From contig NC_133663.1 of NCBI RefSeq assembly GCF_037893015.1, positions 140,066,553-140,130,552 of the forward strand: a stretch of 64,000 nt of DNA, in the 5' to 3' direction. Each line of letters begins with the position of its first letter. The stretch's first letter is position 1. Source of the DNA: Macrotis lagotis (Eukaryota; Chordata; Mammalia; Peramelemorphia; Peramelidae). This document shows positions 11,601 through 23,205 of this stretch, piece after piece. Both the position numbers and the translations under genes were made by a program. The notes under the pieces are model-generated. The model ran no database searches and had not been told where the DNA came from. It saw only the letters and a list, made by a program, of their open reading frames with translations.

Positions 11601-12440
11601 GACTCAGGAAGAGTTAGAGAACATCACCAAAAACCAATTAGATGATTTCGATTACATTAAATTAAAAAGCTTTTGCACAGATAAAACCAATATAACCAAG
11701 ATAAAAAAACATATAGTAAATTGGGCAACAGTCTTTACAACTAATGATTCTGACAAAGGACTCATTTCTAAAATATACAGAGAACTGAGTCATATTTTTA
11801 AAACAAAAAGCCATTCCCCAATTGACAAATGTTCAAAGGATATGCAAAGGCAATTTACACATGACGAGATCAAAGTAATCCATAGCCATATGAAAAAAAT
11901 AGTCTAAATCATTAATTATTAGAAAAATGCAAATTAAAGCTTCTCTGAGGTACCACCTCAAAGCTCTCAGATTGTCCAGTATGACCAGGAAGGATAATGA
12001 TCATTGTTGGAAAGGATGTGGGAAATCTGGGACACTATTACACTGTTGGTGGAGCTGTGAACTCATCCAACCCTTCTGGAGAGCTATTTGGAACTATGCC
12101 CAAAGGGCAACAACAATGTGTATACCCTTTGACCCAACAACACCACTACTGGGTCTATACCCTGAAGAGATGAGAAAAAGGGGTAAAAACATTACTTGTA
12201 CTAAAATTTTTATAGCAGCCCTGTTTTTGGTGGCAAAGAATTGGAAATCCAGTAAATGTACTTCAACTGGGGAATGTCTTAGCAAACTGAGGTATATGTA
12301 TGTCATGGAACACTATTGTTCTATCAGAAACCAGGAGGGACAGGATTTCAGGGGAAACCTGGAGGGATTTGCATGAACTGATGCTGAGTGAGATGAGCAG
12401 AACCAGAAAAACACTGTACACCCTAACAGCAACATGGGAG
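8640..12440 (+). pseudogene. L1 ORF2 pseudogene in element B (EN-RT-Cys)
   Basis: ORF2p supplies the endonuclease and reverse transcriptase of L1. The endonuclease domain starts near 8,655 (ITLNVNEINS). Its catalytic glutamate motif reads QKTH at about 8,754-8,765 instead of QETH, and the GDFN motif reads GELN near 9,061. The RT shows AEKAFDKIQ (about 10,421-10,450), [10 protein letters not shown] (about 10,590-10,617), and FSDD at 10,721-10,732 in place of FADD. The C-terminal cysteine motif CWKGCGKSGTLLHCWWSC is at about 12,003-12,060. At least ten stops or frameshifts split the frame. Best open pieces: 9,181-9,462, 10,330-10,641, 10,928-11,257 and 11,927-12,376. Confidence 0.93.
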
Positions 12441-12800
12441 TGATGTTCAACCTTGAAGGACTTGCTCATTCCATCAGTGCAGCAATCAGGAACAATTTTG
12501 GGATGTCTGCAAAGGAGAGTATTCAGATAAAGAACTGTGGAGTTTGAACAAAGTGCAAGGACTATTTCCTTTAATTTAGAAAACAACAGATAGCTTATTA
12601 TCTGATCTTGTTACCTCTTAGACTTCTCTTCTTTTTAAGGATATGATTTCTCTCTCATCACACCCAATTTGGAACAAGGTACAACATGGAAGTAAAGACT
12701 GACAGAGTGCTTTCTGGGGGGGGGGGGATAAGGAAGCAAGATTGGGGGGAAATGTTAAATTCAAATAATATCTTTAATAAATTAAATTTAAAAAAATAAA

Positions 12801-12815
12801 ATAAAATATACAGAG
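12801..12815. repeat. Right target-site duplication of L1 B
   Basis: ataaaatatacagag, the partner of 6,045-6,059 with one mismatch. L1 A sequence resumes here. Confidence 0.9.
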
Positions 12816-13475
12816 AACTAAGTCATATTTTTAAAACAAAAAGCCCTTCCCCAATTGACAAATGGTCAAAAGATATGCAAAAGGCAATTTACAGATGAGG
12901 AGATCAAAGCAATTTATTGCCATATGAAAAGTTGCTCTAAATAATTACTTAGTAGAGAAATGAAAATTAGAGCTTCTCTAAGGTACCACCTCACACCTCT
13001 CAGACTGGCCAATATGACCATAAAGGATAATGATCATTTTTGCAATGGTTGTGGGAAATATGGAACACTATTACACTGTTGGTGGATCTGTGAACTCATC
13101 AAATCTTTCTGGAGAGAAATTTATAACTACACCCAAAGGACAACAAAAATGAGCATACCATTTGCCCCAGCAATACCACTACTGGGACTGTTCCCTGAAG
13201 AGATGATGAAAAAGGGTAAAAATATCACATGTAGAAAAATATTCATAACATCCCTGTTTGTGGTGGCAAAGAATGGGAAATCAAGTAAATGTCCTTCAGT
13301 TGGGGAATGGCTTAGCAAACTGGGGTATATGTATGTCATGGAACACTATTGTTCTATTAGAAACTATGAGGGATGGGAATTCAGGAAAGCCTGGAAGGAT
13401 TTGCATAAACTGATGCTGAGTGAGTTGAGCAGAACCAGGAAAACACTGTACAACCTAAGAGAAATATGTGGGTGA
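12816..13475 (+). pseudogene. L1 ORF2 C-terminal remnant in element A
   Basis: An uninterrupted 171-codon frame at 12,960-13,475 encodes the L1 ORF2 C-terminus, including the cysteine motif CNGCGKYGTLLHCWWIC near 13,040-13,094 and the terminal ELSRTRKTLYNL segment. It has no start of its own and no RT domain upstream in this element, so it is a surviving fragment and not a gene. The spacing of the motif could be mistaken for a small zinc-binding protein. Confidence 0.9.
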
Positions 13476-13858
13476 TATTCAACCTTGATGGACTGGCTCA
13501 TTCACTGCAACAATCAGGGACAATTTTGGGCTGTCTGCAATGGAGTATACCATCTGTATCCAGATAAAGACCTGTGGAGTTTGAACAAAGTTCAAGAACT
13601 ATTCCTTTTAATTTAGAAAAAAAATGGATATCTTCTATTCTGATTTTGTTATATCTTAGACTTTTTGTTTCTTCCTTGAGTATATGATTTCTCTTTCATC
13701 ACACTCAATTTGCATCAATTTAGAACATAGAAACAAAGTAAAGACTGACAGATTGCTTTCTGGGGGGGATGGGGGAGGGATGTAAGATTGAGTGAAAAAT
13801 TTTAAAACTCAAATAAAATCTTTAATTAAAAAATCAAAAACAATTTAAATACTTAAAT
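12816..13858 (+). mobile_element. L1 A, 3' part
   Basis: Resumption of L1 A after the nested L1 B. It contains the ORF2 C-terminal end, the 3' UTR with a short G-rich stretch (13,761-13,780) and an A-rich tail (about 13,805-13,858). The tail ends at the right TSD. It diverges from the matching part of L1 B (11,775-12,780), so it is not a recent duplicate of B. Confidence 0.93.
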
Positions 13859-13873
13859 AAGAGTTAATGCACT
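13859..13873. repeat. Right target-site duplication of L1 A
   Basis: Exact 15-base partner of 4,122-4,136. It lies directly after the A-rich tail of L1 A. Confidence 0.95.
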
Positions 13874-14269
13874 TAGCTGCTCTCTTTCATGGATTTTGAT
13901 TGCCTGCAGTTTGACTAATCTGAAGCCATGAGCACTACCTATCCTAGCAACTTTTATCCCTCCCCCCCACCTTTAAGTTGATGCCATGCAATATGTTAGC
14001 AATCTCACTCCCTCCATTGAGTGAGTTGATCCAGACAGGCTGTTATATCTCCATCAATCTTAGGGGTACTTTTTTAGTAATAGTAAAAAATGAAGAAATA
14101 TAATGCCTTGTGCAAAGTGGGTGACCAATAATTCTGTTTTTTTAACCTATGTACAAATTTGAAGATGTTTCCTTAGGAAATGCAGGCACAATCCTGTTCT
14201 TTGAAGTTCTGTTTCATTTGAACCAATCCTAATGCTGACTTTTAGAACAGATGGAGATGAATCACTGAG
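13874..14269. other. Unassigned, probably unique sequence
   Basis: No L1, SINE or gene signature recognised. It has a C run at 13,962-13,970 and no meaningful open frame. Confidence 0.4.
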
Positions 14270-14365
14270 TGAGTCAGAAATTTAGAGCTTAGAAGGGAAT
14301 TTACACCATGCTTATTTCAAATCCCTTCAATATACAGATGAGAAAAACTGAGGCACACAATGATT
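14270..14365 (+). mobile_element. MIR/CORE-SINE-like fragment
   Basis: The phrase tatacagatgagaaaaactgaggcacac near 14,331-14,358, preceded by a degenerate 'attttagagctggaagggacctta' (14,278-14,305), matches the conserved core of MIR-class SINEs. The fragment is old and stops where the antisense L1 begins. Confidence 0.6.
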
Positions 14366-15287
14366 AGATAATTTTTTCCCATGTAGATTTTTTAATTCTC
14401 TTTTTTAATTTGAGAAAGGAAGCTAAAAACAAGGTTTTTTGTCTTTTTAAATTATTTTAGTATTTTTTCAATTTTCATAAAAATGTAGTTTTCAATAGTC
14501 ATGCTTTTGCAAGTTTTTCAATTCCACATATTTCTACCACCCTCCCTTCCTTCTCTCCTTCACAGGGTAGTGGAAAATCTAATACAACTTGTATAAGTCC
14601 AATCTTGCTTAATATATTTCCATAGACAATTAGTGAAAGACAAATCAGAACTTGGATTAAAAACAATATGAAAGAAAAAACAAAAGAAATATTAAAAATG
14701 AATATAGAATGCTTTACTGTGCATTCAGGGTTCATTTTTTGTTTGTTTTTATTTGTTATTTTTGATGTGGAAGACATTTTCTTTAACAAGTCTATCAGGA
14801 TTATTGTTGCTCATTCAGCTGCTGAGAGGATCGAAGTTCTTTATAATTGATCGTCTCACAATGTTACTGTTATTATATTTAATATTCTGGTTCTTCTGTC
14901 TTCATTCAGCATCAATTTATCCAACTATTTTCAAGCCTTTCTAATGTTTGACTACTTATGATTTCTTATAGAAAAAGAATTGTCCTCAAATTCCTATATC
15001 ATCATTTAATCAACCATTCCTCAATTGATGGAATCCATGGAATTTGGAATTCATTGACACTATAAAAAGAGTTGTTATCAGTATTTATGAATATGTGGGC
15101 TTTGTGTCCCTTATTATGACTCCTTTGGGATAGGATTGGATAAAAACATACAGAGCAATAACCTATAGGCATTGTTCCAAATTGCTCTCCAGAATAAGTA
15201 GATCAGTGCATAATTAAGGTCCCAGTCTTCCCACTTTCCTTAATCATTTAGGTGAGAGGTGATACCTTAGAGATGTTTTAATTTGCA
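14366..15287 (-). mobile_element. Old L1 3' piece, antisense (left half of an inverted L1)
   Basis: In reverse this is an older-lineage L1, from the 3' UTR (T-rich left edge, then cacatatttctaccaccctc at 14,526-14,545) to the ORF2 C-terminal segment (attgctctccagaataagta near 15,180-15,200). It stops at tttgcacttctt, the same L1 position where the + strand piece at 22,205-23,205 ends. See the twin-priming finding. Confidence 0.75.
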
Positions 15288-15299
15288 CTTCTTATTTTA
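15288..15299. repeat. Probable left target-site duplication of L1 C
   Basis: cttcttatttta against cttgtcatttta at 22,205-22,216: 10 of 12 identical. It is placed exactly at the tail side of the antisense element, which supports it despite the two mismatches. Confidence 0.55.
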
Positions 15300-15689
15300 A
15301 CGAAAGATTTTATTTATTTTGAGTTTTACAATTTTTCTGCAATACTTCCTGCTTTCCTCTACTTACCCCTCACAGAAGGCATTCTGTTAGTCTTTACATT
15401 GTTTCCATGGTATACATTGATCTCAATTGAATGTAATGACAGAGAAATCATATTCTTATAGAAGAAAAATAAAGTATGAGATAGTAAAATTATATAATAA
15501 GATAATTTTTTTTTCTGATTTGAAGGTAATGGTCTTTGGTCTTTGGTCAAAGTCCATAATTCTTTCACTGGATACAGATGATATTCTCTATTGCAGATAG
15601 CCCAAAATTTTCACTGGTTGTTGCACTGATGGAATGATCAAGTTCATCAAGTTTGATCAACACCACCATGTTTATGTTAGGGTATACAA

Positions 15690-18600
15690 TGTTTTTCTGG
15701 TTCTAGCCATTTCACTCCATCAGTTCATGCAAACCCTTCTAGGTTTCCCGGAGTTCACATCACTCCTGGTTTGTAATAGAACAGTAGTGTTCGATGAACA
15801 TACATATAGCACAGTTTGTGAAGCCATTTCCCAATTGAAGGACATTCATTAATTTCCAATTCTTTTCCACCAAAAAACGGGCTGCTATAAATAATTTTGT
15901 ACAAGTGATGTTTTTACCCATTTTCAGAATCTCTTCAGGGTATAGACCCAGCAGTAGTATTGTTGGATCAAAGGGTGGGCACATTTTTGTTGCCCTTTGG
16001 GCATAATGCCAAATTGCTCTCCAGAAAGGTTGAATGAGTTCACAGATCGACCAACAATGTATTAGTGTCCCAGATTTCCAGCAACCCTTCCAACATTGAT
16101 CATTGATCTTTCTGGTCATATTGCCCAGTCTGAGAGGTGTGAGGTGGTATTTTAGAGTGGCTTTAATTCAAATTTCTCTAATTAGAAAGGATTTGGAGTA
16201 GTTTTGCTCCAAAATGATTTGAGTTCCACATATTTTTACCACCCTCCCTTCCTTCCCTCCTTCACAGGGTAATGGAAAAGCTGATAAAACTTGTATAGGT
16301 ACAATCTTGCTTAATATATTTCAACAGACAATTAGTGAAAGAAAAATCAGAATTAGGATTAAAAACAATGCTTTGATTTCCTTAGCTGTAAATTGCTTTT
16401 GGGTAACCTTTGACCATTTAGTAATTGGGGGAGCGGCTTGTTTTGTTTTTTTTTCAAAATTTGACTCAGTTTTCTGTGCATTTTAGAAATGAGTCCTTTG
16501 TCAGAAATACTAGTTGGGAAAATTGTTTCAAAATTTATTTCTTTTGGTCTTCATTACAGTGGTTTTGTCTGGACAAAACTTTTTTAATTTAATGTAATCA
16601 AAATTATCTAGTTTGTTTTTAATGATGTTCTACATCTTGTCCTTGGTCATAAACTGCTTCATTTCCATAGATCTGACAGGTAAACTACTCTTTGATCTTC
16701 TAGTTTCCTTATAATATTGTTTTTTTATGTTTAAATCCTGTATCCATTTGGATCTTGTCTTCATATAGGGTGTGAGATGTTGGTCTAATATAGGTTTTTT
16801 TTTCCATACTAGCTTCCAATTTTCCCAACAGATTATATCCAAGAAAAAGTTTTTAGCCCAATATCTGGACTCTTTGGGTTTATGAAACAGCAGATTACTA
16901 TAATCATTTCCTGCTATTCCAGTTATTCTATTCCATTGATCCATGATTCTAATTCAAAGCCAGTACCAGACAGTTTTGAGGACTGAAGCATTATAATACA
17001 ATTTTAGATCTGATAAGGCTAAGTCATCTTATTTTGCACTTTTTCATTGAATCCCTGGAAAGTCTTGCCTTTTTATTTTGCCATATAAATTTACTTTTAA
17101 ATCACTAAGTAATTTTTTGGAATTTTGATTGATAAGGCACTAAACAAGTAGTTTACTATTGGTAGAATTTTTATTTTTATTATACAAGCTCAATCTATCC
17201 ATGAATACTGGGTGTATGTCCAGGTATTTAAATATGCTTTCATTTGTGTGAGAAGTGTTTTGTAATTGTTTTCAAAACATTTTTGAGTCTGCCTTGGCAG
17301 ATATACTCCCAAATATTTTATTTTGTATGAGGTTACTTTAAATGAGATTTTTCTGTCTAGCTCTTTCTGCTGTATTTCATTGGTCATATATAGAAATGTT
17401 GAGGATTTATGAGTGTTTATTTTATATTCTGCGAGTTTGCTAAAGTAGCTAATTATTTCTATTAGTCTTTAGATGACTTTTTGGGATTCTCTAAGTATAC
17501 CATCCTGTCATCTGCAAAGAGTGAGAATTTTGTCTTCTCCTTCCCTACTCTAATTATTTCAATTTCTTTTTCTTCTTTTATTGCTGAGGCTAACATTTCC
17601 AATATGGCATTGAAGAGAAGTAGTGATAATGGGCATCCATTTGTCACCCCTGATCTTATTGAGAATGCCTCAAACCTATACCCATTGCATATAATGTTTG
17701 TTGATGGCTTCAGATAGATACTGCTTATTATTCTAAGGAACAAACCATTTATCCCTACACACTCTTGTCTTTTTATAAGGAATGGGTGCTGTATTTTGTC
17801 AAAAGCATTTTTTTGCAACTATTGCTATCATCATATGATTTATGGTAGCTATGTTATTGATATAATTAATGATACTAACAGGTTGCCTAATATTGAACTG
17901 ACCCTGCAATGCTGGGATAAATCTTACTTGATCAAAATATATTATCCTAGTGATAACTTGTAATTATTTTGCTAAGATATTATTTAATATCTTTGCATCT
18001 ATATTCATCAGGGAGATAGGTCTATAATTTTCTTTCTCTGTGTTACCTTTTCCTGGTTTATGTATCAGTACCATAGAAAGAGTTAGGCAGATTTCTATCT
18101 TCACCTATTTTCCCAAAGAGTTTAAAAATAATTGTAACTAATTGTTCCTTAAATGTTTGATAGAATTCACTTGTGAATCCACCTGGCCCTATAGACTTTT
18201 TCTTAGGGAGTTCAACAATGGCTTGTTGAATTTCTTTTTTCTGAGATAGGATTATTTAGGTTTTTAATTTCCTCTTCATTTAATCTTGGCAATTTATATT
18301 TTTGTAAATATTCATCTATTTCACTTAGATTGTCATCTTTCTTGGCATAGAGTTGGGCAAAATATTTCCTGAATTATTACTTTAATTCCCTCCTCATTGG
18401 TGGTGAATTCACCTTTTTCATTTATGATACTAGGAATACGAATTTCTTTTTTTCTTTTTTAAATCAAATTGAAGAGAGATTTATCAATTTTATTGTTTTT
18501 TTTATAAAACCAGGTCTTAGTTTTATTTATTAGTTCAATTGTTTTGTTATATTCAATTTTATTAATTTCTCCTTCATTTTTTACAAATTCTACTTTGCCA

Positions 18601-19575
18601 TTTAATTGGGGGGTTTAATTTGCTCTTTCTATAATTTTTGTAGTTTCACATTTAGTTCATTGATTTCTTCTTTCTCTAATTTATTCATTAAGCATTTAAA
18701 GATATAATAAATCCCCTGACTGCCGTCTTGAGTGCATCCCATAAGTTTTGGTATTTTGTATCATTATTATCATTATCTATGATCAAATAATTCTTTCTAT
18801 AATTTCTTGCTTGATACATTCATTCTTTAAAATGAAGTTGTTTACTTTCTAATTAGTTCTGGGTCTGTACCTCCATGGCTCAGTATTGAATATGATTTTT
18901 ATTACATTATGATCTGAGAAAGATCTATTCATTATTTCTGCCTTTCTGCAATTGGTCATTAGGTATTTATGTCCTAGTACATGGTCAATTTTTGTGTAAG
19001 TGTCATGCACTGCAGAAAAAAAGTATATTCCTTTCTATCTCCATTCAATTTCCTCCATAGGTCTATCATTTCTAGGTTTTCTAATAATCTGTTTGACTCC
19101 TTAACTTCCTTCTTTTTTATTTTATGATTCGATTTATCTAAATCTGAGAGTGGGACGTTGAAGTCTCCCACTAGCATAGTTTTGTTGTCTTTTTCTTTCT
19201 GTAACTCTTTCAACTTCCCCTCTAAGAATGTGGATGCTGTCCCATTGGGTGTATACATATTTAGTATTGAAATTACTTTATTATATATGGTACCTTTTAA
19301 GAGGATAAAGTTTACTTCCATAGCTCTTTTAATGCTATCTATTTTTGCAGCTGCTTTGTTTGATATAGGGATTGCTAGCTCTGGTTTTTTTCACTTCAAT
19401 TGATGCAAAATATATTTCACTTTAACTTTTAACTTTCATTCTATATGTATTTCTTTGCTTCAAATGAGTTTCTTGCAAACATCTTATTGTAGAGTCTGTT
19501 TTTAATCCACTCTGTTATCTGCTTGCATTTTAAGGGACAGTCCATTCCATTCACATTCAAAGTTATAACTTCTAA
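15690..19575 (-). pseudogene. L1 ORF2 pseudogene in element C
   Basis: Read on the - strand. The endonuclease region is best seen at 18,974-19,321 (VGDFNVPLSDLDKSNHK, with GDFN intact). The RT palm at 17,462-17,818 gives NAFDKIQHPF, GVTNGCPLS and an intact FADD. The cysteine region at 15,760-16,119 reads CWKGCWKSGTLIHCWSIC. Stops and frameshifts separate these. The C-terminal part is split by the inserted segment at 16,215-16,370. Motif retention shows a once-competent L1. No continuous frame remains. Confidence 0.9.
16215..16370 (-). repeat. Inserted copy of an older L1 3' UTR segment inside L1 C
   Basis: This stretch (cacatatttttaccaccctc, then aatcttgcttaatatatttc, to gattaaaaacaat) is closely similar to 14,520-14,666 and does not belong at this place in L1. 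In L1 E the corresponding site reads straight through (about 40,855-40,900). It replaces about 20 bases of ORF2 sequence. It is in the same orientation as the source-like segment, about 1.7 kb away. Confidence 0.8.
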
Positions 19576-20189
19576 CTCTTTATTGCCCTCCATGTTATCT
19601 TCCTTCTGTTTGTATTTTTCCCTCTTCCCCCCCTTTATTCATATTTCCCAGTGTTTTGATTTTGAATACAATCAATGTGCTTGCCCTCTTTCCTTGCCCT
19701 TTCTTACTCCTTTCCTTTTTTCCCCTTCTTCCCTTCCTTCTATTAGCTCCCCTTTTTTTCAACTCCCTGCCCCCCCTTCCCTTTTCCCCATTTCATGTTT
19801 GAAAGGTAAGATAAGTTTCTTAACTTGATTAAGTGTGTCTAAATTAACTTTAAGCCAAGTCAGATGAGACAGATTCAGGTAGTTCTCATCTCCTCCCTTC
19901 TTCCCCTCAATTGAAATAGGTCTTTTGTACCTCTTGATGTAATGAGATTTACTCCATTCAGTCTCCCTCCATCCTCCCTTCTCATTACTGTCACCCCTTT
20001 TTAAGGAGGTATTGTTTTACAGAAAACTTAAGATTGTCCATCACTTCTGGCAATGTATATTCTCTCTAATAGAGTTACAATTCTCAAGAGTTATGAGACT
20101 CTATCTCCCAAGTGGGTATATAGCCAGTTTCAACTTATTGGATAGCAGGGTTTTTTTACCTTTTCATATGTCTCTTGTGCCTCCTGTTT

Positions 20190-21224
20190 GATGTCCAAGT
20201 TTTCTATTTAGTTCTGGTCTTTTCATTATGAAATCTTGGAAGTCTCACATTTCATGAAATGTCCATCTTTTTCCCTGGACAAGAAGGTTCTGCTTTTCAG
20301 GATACCGGATTCTTGGCTGCATTCCAAGCTCCCTTGCTCTTTGGAATATCTCTTTCTAGTCCCTTCCATTCCTTAATGTTCCTGTGCCCAGTTCCTATGT
20401 AATACTTGTTGTGGCTCAGTGGTATTTAAAATTTTTATTTCTGGCTGCTTTGCATATTTTTTCTTTTTATTTGATAGTTCTGGAATTTCTCCACAACAGT
20501 CTTGGTGTTTTCATCTTGAGATCTATTTCTGGAGGGGATTGATGTGTTCTTTCAATAACTATTTTTCCCTTTGGCTCCATGAGGGCAAATTTTCCATCAC
20601 TAAATCCTGTATTATTAAGTTCAGGCTTTTCTTTTTCTCTTGAATGTTTTCTGGAAGGCATGTAATTCTCATGTTTTCCCTTTCTGATCTGTTCTCAAAG
20701 TCAGTGGTTTTTCTTCTAATTTTTTGATTATTTACTTTCATTTAACACAATCTTTTTGTCTCATGAAGCCATAAGTTTCCACTAATTCCACCGTTTTTTT
20801 TTAGAGAAGAGGATTTTTTTTTATCTTTTACAACTCCCTTTCCAGTTGATCAATTCTATTTTTGAAGTAGTTTTCTATTTGCCCAGGTGTGGTTTTGAGA
20901 GAATCATTTTTTTTTGCATTTGCCCAATTTTAGATCTCAGTGAGTTATATCTTTTGGTATTTGTCCATTTGTTTATCCCAAGGATTTGTTTTCTTGTTTT
21001 GAGATGTTAATTTCCTCTTTCAACATGTTAATATTCTCTTGAGTTTCTTTTCCCAGTTTTTCCAATTGATTTTTAAACTCATTACTGGTTTCTTCAAAGA
21101 AGTCTTTCTGAGATGGAAACCAATTCATATTCTCCTCAGCAGTGCTAGATCTCTCTGGGTTAGAATCTGTTTCTTCTTCTAAGTACTTCTACATGGGCCC
21201 CCCTTTTCTCTGGTCTTTTTTCAT
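20190..21224 (-). pseudogene. L1 ORF1 pseudogene in element C
   Basis: The start codon is read on the - strand at 21,222-21,224 (cat in the + strand, followed by the conserved KKDQR-like opening). The coiled-coil region is at about 20,840-21,110 and the RNA-binding region at about 20,400-20,620, where reverse frames give ERTHQSPPEIDLKMKTPR. Several frame changes and stops are present. Confidence 0.85.
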
Positions 21225-21433
21225 CTTGTGTTGGGGTGGGGTTGGGAGCTGGCTCTCAGAGGTTTGCCTTTGAAGATACTAGATAGAGGCTTTGTTCACT
21301 TGGCTTAGTAATTCCAAGGGTCAGCCAGGAGGGGGTGCCGGTTGCTTTTTCTGGAGTGTGGTCCTCAGCAGTAGGCTGGGCACTGGGGGAGGGAGTTACT
21401 CTCTTTATATTAAGTGAACTCTGCTGCCCTGAG

Positions 21434-21571
<138 letters not shown>

Positions 21572-21940
21572 GGGTGGGGGGGGTGTTTATTGTTTGTTCT
21601 GGGCAAAAGTGTATGCTGAAAGTATGAAGCTCAGCTCCCTGGCCCAGCTGGTTGCTCTCCAGGCCTTCTCTGAGACTGTGCTGGTACTCACCCTCCTGTA
21701 GCTCTTCTCCCCCTGGACAAAATCTCTGCAGCTAAAGCTGGATCTTGCACTTGCCACTCACCAAAGTCTCCAACAGCTGAAGCTGACCTTCTGTCCTCCC
21801 CCAGCTGCTGTCCCCAGTTCTAATCCTCTGCTCTCATCTCCTGGTTCACTCAGGGTGCCCTGAAACAGACCTTCTTGGTAGGTGATTTTCTCCTAACTTC
21901 TCTTTTTGGGTTTTGTTGATGGAATTTCTATTAAGAGGTT

Positions 21941-21957
21941 TCTCTCATGTTATTTCT
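21941..21957. repeat. Left target-site duplication of the SINE in L1 C
   Basis: tctctcatgttatttct, repeated without mismatch at 22,125-22,141. Confidence 0.95.
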
Positions 21958-22124
21958 CTTTTTTGTTTGTTTGTTTTTAAGTATTTTGCAAGGCAAATGG
22001 GGTTAAGTGGCTTGCCCAAGGCCACAGGGCTAAGTAATTGTTATGTGTCTGAGACCAGATTTGAACCCAGGTACTCCTGACTCCAGGGCCGGTGCTTTAT
22101 CCACTGCGCCACCTAGGTGCCCCA
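21958..22124 (-). mobile_element. tRNA-derived SINE (WSINE/Mar1 type), antisense
   Basis: Well-preserved SINE in reverse orientation: gccacctaggtgcc head, box-B-like GGGTTCAAATC (from gatttgaaccc near 22,058), the ggccttgggcaagccactta segment and a TTTG-rich left edge from the A-rich tail. Flanked by a perfect 17-base TSD (21,941-21,957 and 22,125-22,141). It lies in the 5' UTR of L1 C, so it inserted after L1 C did. Confidence 0.95.
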
Positions 22125-22141
22125 TCTCTCATGTTATTTCT
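22125..22141. repeat. Right target-site duplication of the SINE in L1 C
   Basis: Exact partner of 21,941-21,957. Confidence 0.95.
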
Positions 22142-22204
22142 GAGGGGAAACAGAGAGAACTATCAAAGTGTCTGTCTTCTCTCTACCATCTTGGCAGGAT
22201 GTCC

Positions 22205-23205
22205 CTTGTCATTTTACTTAAAGTAACTTTAAAACCCATAAATATGTTTGAAAATCTGTCTCCCAAGACATATTCCAAAACTGTATGAACATAATTGCAA
22301 AATACATTTAACCCAAATGAAATCACATACAAACAACTGGAAAGATAAAAATTTCTCATAGGTAGCCCAAGCCAATGTAAAATGACTATTTTGTCTAAAT
22401 TAAATCATATATTCTTTGCCATACTAATCAAACATCCAAAAAATCTATTGTACAGCTTGAAAACATAATGCCAAAATTCATCTGGAACAAGAGTATCAAA
22501 GGAATTAATGGAAAAAAAGAAAAAGAAGGTGAACTAGCAGACCTAAAACTATATTAAGAAGTGACAACCATCAAAATTATCTTGTACTGGCTATTAAATA
22601 TTAAAGTAATAGATTATCTACAAAAGAAACAGTCAGAAATGATGGTTAACCAACAGTTTCATTAACCAACTTCTGAGATAAGGACTCATTATCTGACAAA
22701 AACTGCTGGGAAAATAGGAAAAAAAATATAGCAAAAACTAAATAAACACCCACATCTCACATCCTATATCAGTATAGGGTGATATATAAAGGGTGATACC
22801 TTATGTCAAAAAGAAGAAAAAAATTATCTATCTGTTAGATGTATGGAATGGAGAGGAGCTTATGACCAAACAAATGATAGTGAACCTATAAGGTTCCTAT
22901 AACCTATAAAATTACAAAATGGATAATTTTACATACATTATATTAAAAGTTTTTGAACAAACAAAAGCAAGCAATTTCTAAGTGGAGTACCTACCTAAGT
23001 AGGAAAATAACTTTCACAGTTAATGATTCTGATAAAAGACTCATTTCTAAATTAAATAGTAAATTGAGTCATATTTAAAAGATTAAAATCATTTTCCAAT
23101 TGATAAGTAGTCAAAGCATTATCACAGATAGTTTTCTGATGAAATTATCTATAGTTATATGAGAAAATGCTTCAAGTTTTTATTAATTAAAGAAGTGCAA
23201 ATTAT
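22205..23205 (+). mobile_element. Old L1 ORF2 3' half, sense (right half of an inverted L1)
   Basis: Translation gives broken ORF2 downstream of the RT. Landmarks: a 'gtctcccaagacatattccaa' phrase at 22,258-22,278 (the LPRQT site), GELADLKLY at about 22,528-22,555, and the segment around 22,920-23,080. It ends at gaagtgcaaatta (23,192-23,204), the same L1 position at which the antisense piece at 14,366-15,287 stops. D begins at once after it. Confidence 0.8.

Larger units (their letters stand above)
6060..12800 (+). mobile_element. L1 B, full-length but coding-dead, nested in L1 A
   Basis: About 6.74 kb from the canonical 5' end (gacttccagccaagatggtg) to an A-rich 3' tail near 12,790. Order: 5' UTR (6,060-6,834), ORF1 (6,835 to about 7,850), purine-rich inter-ORF spacer (about 7,850-8,640), ORF2 (about 8,640-12,440), 3' UTR with a G run at 12,716-12,728, and tail. 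Both ORFs carry many stops. Being inside L1 A, it is the younger of the two. The inter-ORF spacer holds two copies of a unit of about 110-120 bases (about 7,900-8,130). Confidence 0.95.

Noticed and set aside
12960-13475. A 171-codon frame with a Cys-His cluster, as a possible zinc-binding gene
   Set aside because: The cluster CNGCGKYGTLLHCWWIC is the L1 ORF2 C-terminal cysteine motif, and the frame sits within the 3' part of L1 A.
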